From positions 1 to 64,000 of the forward strand of contig WIXG01000211.1 of NCBI GenBank assembly GCA_009869945.1: 64,000 nt of DNA, given 5' to 3'. Numbering within the stretch: position 1 is the first letter of the stretch; the number at the start of each line of letters is the position of its first letter. Source of the DNA: Mesaphorura yosii (Eukaryota; Arthropoda; Collembola; Poduromorpha; Tullbergiidae). A program made the translations under genes and the position numbers. Of this stretch, positions 59,541 to 64,000 are shown piece by piece. Below the pieces are notes generated by a model. The model searched no databases. It saw only the letters and a list, made by a program, of their open reading frames with translations, and was not told the origin of the DNA.

Positions 59541-62500
59541 ATGAGTCAGCCGTGGGGGCCAAGTCGAGGCGGTGATAGAGGTGAGCTGATAGTAGACAAA
59601 TACTAAATTCAAATTAACAAGGAATGAACTAAGATGACAGGAAATCATGATGTTCCTAATGCAGGACGAGGAAGGGGTGGTGATGGTGGTGGATTCCGAG
59701 GAGGAGGTGGACAGCAGCGAGGGGGTGGTGATGGAGGTTTTCGAGGAAGAGGTGGACAACAGCGAGGGAGTGGTGATGGTGGAGGATTCCGAGGAGGAGG
59801 TGGGCAGCAGCGTGAAGATTTTCACAGAGGTGGCGGCGGTGGATTTAGAGGCGGAGATGATTTCCGAGGAGGTGGTAGAGGAGGTAATCTGGAATTAGCA
59901 TGTTGAAACCAATCAATCCATATGCACTTGTCAATTGTCTACTGAACCTATTTTTAGGTGGTGGATTTGATCGCGGACGTGGTGGTGGATTTGATCGTGG
60001 ACGTGGTGGTGGATTTGATCGTGGACGTGGTGGTGGATTTGATCGTGGACGTGGCGGTGGATTTGATCGTGGACGTGGTGGTGGAGGGTACGACCGTGGT
60101 GGTGGTTTTCGTGGGAAAAGTACTGTCACCCCTTCGAGAGATATACTACCCCATGAAGTCAGTCGAGTTGATATGAAGCCTTTGGGTTGGCTTCAGAAGG
60201 ATACGGAAACTAAAAATCTTCAGCCACCATCCAACCAGGCACCTGGCACAATTAAAGAGAAAGTTATTCCAATAATTGTAAATCATGCTCCTGCAAGGAT
60301 AACACTGCCGAAATCAGTGTTCCAATATGAAGTGGACATTGATATTTCTGACGAGACAAAGAAAGCAAAGAATGAGAGAAAGAAAAGGAGAGATGGTGAA
60401 GGTCAGGCGAGCAGTGTACGTGGCGGACAACAGCAAAGAGGTGGCCGAGGTGGACGGGGCCGTGGAAGAGGTATTTTACAATCTTCAGTAATTCGGTATC
60501 TAATAATTTTCAAAACTGGTATATCATTCTATGCACTCCATCAGGCCAAGCAGCTGCTGCTTCATCTGGCAGAGGCGATCCTTCAGCAGATCCAAGTGGA
60601 AAGGACCCGCCGAAGCCTAGGTTATGGAAAAGAATCGTGAAATTCATAACTCCAATTTTAAAAAAACTACACGAAGATGAAACCGGAGAAAAGATTGAAA
60701 TCGCCACCGACGGTAACAAGGCTATGTACACTATCAAGCAGATAATCATGACCGACAATAATTCTCAAAGCTACGAGTTTCAATTGCCGCTCAATCTATT
60801 GGAAAATGAAACATCTAATGACGTCTACGTTGTGACGATCACAATGGTTGCTGAAATTCCTACCCTCGCCTTACAAGAATACATTTCCAACATGAAAGAC
60901 TTTGTCGCCAGAAATGGGGAAATGGAAAATACCTCAAAGTTGAATCAAATTTACAACATCGTACTTAAAACTTCTCCATTGTTCAAGTGAGTGTTTTAAG
61001 AATGAATTTAAGATGTTTTGTTGAATAATATATCTGATGTTTTTGCTTTCAGCTTCATCCCAGTTGGACGTGCGTCTTTCTTTCCAATGCGGGACGATTC
61101 TTGTCGTCTCGGTGGTGGCTTAGCAAATTGGTCTGGTTTTTCCTTAATTTTCAACTTCGGATGGCAACCTTTCGTGAATGTTGACATTGCCAACTCAGCA
61201 TTTCTGATTGGGCGACCGGTTTATGAGGTTCTGAAGGAGCTGCTTGAACCACCGCCAAATGAACGACGTCAGGGTGCTATCCCTGAGGATTATCGTCCGT
61301 GGACTGACGATGATGTGAGAAAAGCGGAAAACTTATTGAAGACGTGTTTGGTCCGATATGATTGGCCTAATGGGGAAACATTCAAGAAGAGAGTCTCGGG
61401 CGTTTTACCTCTTAGTGCTAGTAAGCATAAATTCACTGGACCCAGTGGAGACACCAACGTTGCGGAGTATTGTTTGCGTCAGAAAGGATACAAGGTGAAG
61501 AATGAGCATGGCATATGTCTTAAGCTTGGCAACGCTGTCCTCCCTGCTGAGGTAAGACATTACTCATCCAAGCACCGCCACTAGCAATACATTTTTAAAT
61601 TCCTACTCGATTGTATTGCAGATGTGCGTAATTGAAAAAGGTCAAGTATTTAATCAAAAGCTCGATGAGGCGCAGACCGCAAAGATGATAAAACACACGG
61701 CGAAGAACCCTGCAGACAGATTACAGGAAATCAAGGAGTCAATCAGGACTGCAAACTTCAAGCAGGATCCTGTACTGAAAGAGTTCGGCGTGAGCATTGA
61801 AGACCAACTTTTGATCTTGAGTGCCAGAGTTTTGCCTCGGCCGACCTTGGTTTATGGGGTAAGATCTACTACTTAGAAATCATAGACTAATCTAGAAACA
61901 TGCAGTGAATGTCTGACTTGACTTCTTGTTTCAGAGTGAAAACCGTGGAGAGCAGAATCACGTGGTTCCCGCCCCAGACGGGACTTGGAATACTTTCGAG
62001 AAAAATATCCAATTTCTGATGCCATTCCCGGGTGGGCCGTTGAAATGGGGCCTTACCGTCGTTGGACGCGATGATCCCGACTCCACGAAGTGAATGCTTC
62101 TGAACTCTGAGTATTTTTTCTAGTACTTACGTCTATTGTTTGCTGGAATAGGAGATTCGTTGATATGCTCATTCGCACTGGACGGAAAGCTGGAATGGAG
62201 CTTGGAAATCCAGATGACGTTCTAAATAGTTTTGACAAGGCGGTAAAGCAAGACAGCAAAGTTTGCAGTAAATGTAGTTTTCAAGAATTCAATAAACTTG
62301 ATTAACAGATTGACGACAGAAGAGGACTAGATGATGGACTGTTGAAAGATTTCAAGTATTTTGCGGACGAGAAGTACAAAATGGTTTTAGTTATCATTCC
62401 TAGGAAAGATACTAGAGTTTACGCAGCTGTTAAACAAGCTGCTGAAATCAGGCTTCTAGTAAGCTCCTCATACTTGAAACGAACACTGAAGCGTTAATGA

Positions 62501-63906
62501 TATGTTATTGCAAATTTCAGAGAGGTATTCTGACGCAGTGCGTGCAGATGAAAAACGTCCGGGACTGTAAACCGTCAACAGTGGAGAATATAATCCTTAA
62601 GATCAATTCAAAGCTTGGAGGAATCAATTACATTCTTCACATGACCGAGGCCTTCAAAAACATCGATATTTTAAAAGCGCCTGTCATTATAATGGGGGCT
62701 GACGTCACTCATCCTGCCCCTGGTTCAAGGGTATTTGTACTACGCTCACCACCTCAGATTGAACTAACAGTTATCGTTGATGCCATTGAAAACTTTGCTC
62801 GACAGATGCCTAGCATGGCCGCTGTTACTGGAAGCATTGACCGGTCTGGCATGCCATTCATGATGCATACGCAAGCTCAACGTAAAGCTGAAGCTGGGGC
62901 CGCAGAGATAATTGTCAACTTAAACGAGATCATTGTGAAATTTCTCGATGAATTTATAACAAGAACCGGACACAAACCCAGGAAAATTATTTTCTATCGC
63001 GACGGGGTTGGAGACACACAATTTGCAGAGGTAATTTGTTAGAAAAAATCAGAAAATGCGATATGGCAGTTCTTGACATGAGCTTTGTTTTTTTATGGTT
63101 TTACATTATCCAGGTGTTGCAAAGAGAAATGATGCAGATTCGAGCTGGATGCGAAGCAGTTGGTAGGAATCAGCAAATTATGAACAAGGCGAAGAAAGAT
63201 TTAGAGCTGGGCGATCGTGGTGGACCTTACGAACCAAAGATAACATTCCTGGCGGTCCAAAAGCGACATAAGACTAGACTTTTTGTTCAGAATGCTTCTG
63301 ACGGCGTGGGCAGGGTAATGAAATTTATTTTCTCAAGGACTTCCCTTGCATTTTGACCATGACGCAATTTTAATTAATTTCTAGCCTCAGAACGCACCGC
63401 CGGGTACTGTGGTGGATACACAGATTGTTGACCCCAAAACGATTGACTTTTACTTGCTGTCACATCTCGGAATCCAGGTAAAACTTTTAATTTTGATTTT
63501 AAATTCATGAGATTCACTTAATTCATTACTATATTTTGTGTCAACTAAATGTTGCAGGGCACGAGTAGACCAACACGATATCAAGTACTTTGGGATGACA
63601 GTAACTTCAACTCCGACGAATTGGAACTGCTATCGTACTTTCTGTGTTACATGTACGTCCGATGTACAAGGCCGACATCGTACCCGGCTCCAACATACTA
63701 CGCGCATTTGGCTGCGACTCGAGCAAAAATCCACACTTATGGATTACAGTAAGAGGAACAGGAATTTCTTCGCTGGAGTTCATAATGCTAAATAACCATG
63801 TCAACACAATTGTAGGGATGACGAATTCGAGAATCTCGACCTGGTAAATAACCGAATCAGACGTCAGAGGAATGTAATCGAAGAGTATCCGATGCACTTC
63901 GTCTGA
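59541..63906 (+). CDS. AGO2-like: Argonaute with RGG-repeat N-terminus, siRNA (AGO2-like) type
   Basis: Fifteen exons: 59541-59580, 59665-59883, 59958-60470, 60545-60986, 61053-61551, 61622-61858, 61935-62089, 62152-62242, 62309-62458, 62521-62730, 62806-63030, 63114-63314, 63385-63477, 63558-63748, 63816-63906. All phases agree, giving 1,118 residues. An extended N-terminus of Gly/Arg repeats (residues about 10-125) precedes ArgoN. Then come L1 ([20 protein letters not shown]), PAZ, MID and PIWI. The slicer residues D843 ([11 protein letters not shown]), D918 ([11 protein letters not shown]) and H1075 (YYAHL) are present, and the end is the typical MHFV. It should load siRNAs and cut target RNA in the cytoplasm. 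AGO2-like rests on the RGG/repeat N-terminus and divergence from AGO1; it is an inference. The introns are 66-84 bp. Confidence 0.93.
59958..60076 (+). repeat. 24 bp coding minisatellite (GGGFDRGR x5) in the Argonaute N-terminus
   Basis: Five consecutive 24-base units encode GGGFDRGR. They are almost identical at the DNA level (one C/T change in unit 1, one in unit 5), which points to recent expansion. A looser array of [12 protein letters not shown]-type units is in the preceding exon (59665-59883). Confidence 0.9.
62731..62805 (+). other. Stop-free, in-frame 75 nt intron in the Argonaute PIWI domain
   Basis: It begins GTATTT after GGTTCAAGG and ends TTGCTCGACAG. It is exactly 25 codons with no stop in the reading frame. 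Spliced, the protein reads [13 protein letters not shown], matching other Argonautes (GSTxKPSIAAVTGS). Retained, it would add 25 residues eight residues after the first catalytic Asp. Confidence 0.85.
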
Positions 63907-64000
63907 GTTATCTCTGTGGAAGGACAAACAACCAAAACCTGTCATCTACATGCCATTTCTTGCCATGCTTACCTTCTAATTAATGAAATTCTTATATTTA

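Noticed and set aside
62497-63042. Continuous 181-residue reading of the Argonaute PIWI exons as one exon
   Set aside because: It includes a 75 nt segment with intron borders and no counterpart in other Argonautes, and runs past a GTAATT donor at 63031. Splicing gives the conserved sequence.
1-64000. Transposons, CRISPR arrays, rRNA or viral insertions
   Set aside because: No transposase, reverse transcriptase, terminal repeats, spaced repeats or rRNA-like sequence was seen. The RNA-silencing genes are normal host genes.

Overview
This is a nuclear window from a eukaryote with short, mostly 50-105 bp GT-AG introns, AATAAA polyadenylation signals and no operons. An arthropod or close ecdysozoan relative is the best guess. 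The reasons are an RGG-rich siRNA-type Argonaute next to a PIWI-clade gene, dar1-like Kruppel-like factors, compact introns and no visible CpG depletion. I cannot name the species. Gene models were built by hand from reading frames, splice signals and intron phase, so exon ends outside conserved domains are provisional.

Bases 1-18,600 are gene-dense. In order they hold: the 3' end of an LSM14/Trailer hitch RNP gene (+); a 925-residue membrane protein with a probable type-1 periplasmic-binding-like ectodomain (-); a partly resolved small-exon gene (-, about 5.0-5.5 kb); a three-exon 122-residue gene (+, 6.5-7.0 kb); a PIWI-clade Argonaute that has lost at least three of its four catalytic residues (-, 7.5-10.4 kb); a small multi-exon hydrophobic-anchor gene (+, 10.7-11.4 kb); a CNNM-type metal transport mediator (+, 12.2-14.5 kb); and a coiled-coil protein (-, 17.3-18.6 kb).

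Bases 20,100-42,200 hold three Kruppel-like transcription factor genes in tandem on the + strand, 8-9 kb apart. All three end in nearly identical triple C2H2 zinc fingers. All three have a short first exon and a phase-0 intron placed just before, or one codon before, a conserved (M/I)WQ(D/E)(L/I) motif. They are clearly local duplicates with diverged activation regions. Large non-coding stretches separate them, and a 17 kb desert follows the third, which resembles a developmental regulatory landscape.

Bases 59,541-63,906 hold a complete 15-exon Argonaute (+) with an [11 protein letters not shown]-repeat N-terminus and an intact slicer D-D-H. One of its introns is 75 nt long, has no stop codon and stays in frame. 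It lies close behind the first catalytic aspartate.

The most unusual items are the catalytically degenerate PIWI protein, the tandem dar1-like KLF trio, the stop-free intron inside the AGO PIWI domain, and a 49 bp tandem duplication carrying two TATAAATA boxes in the gene desert at 36.9 kb.
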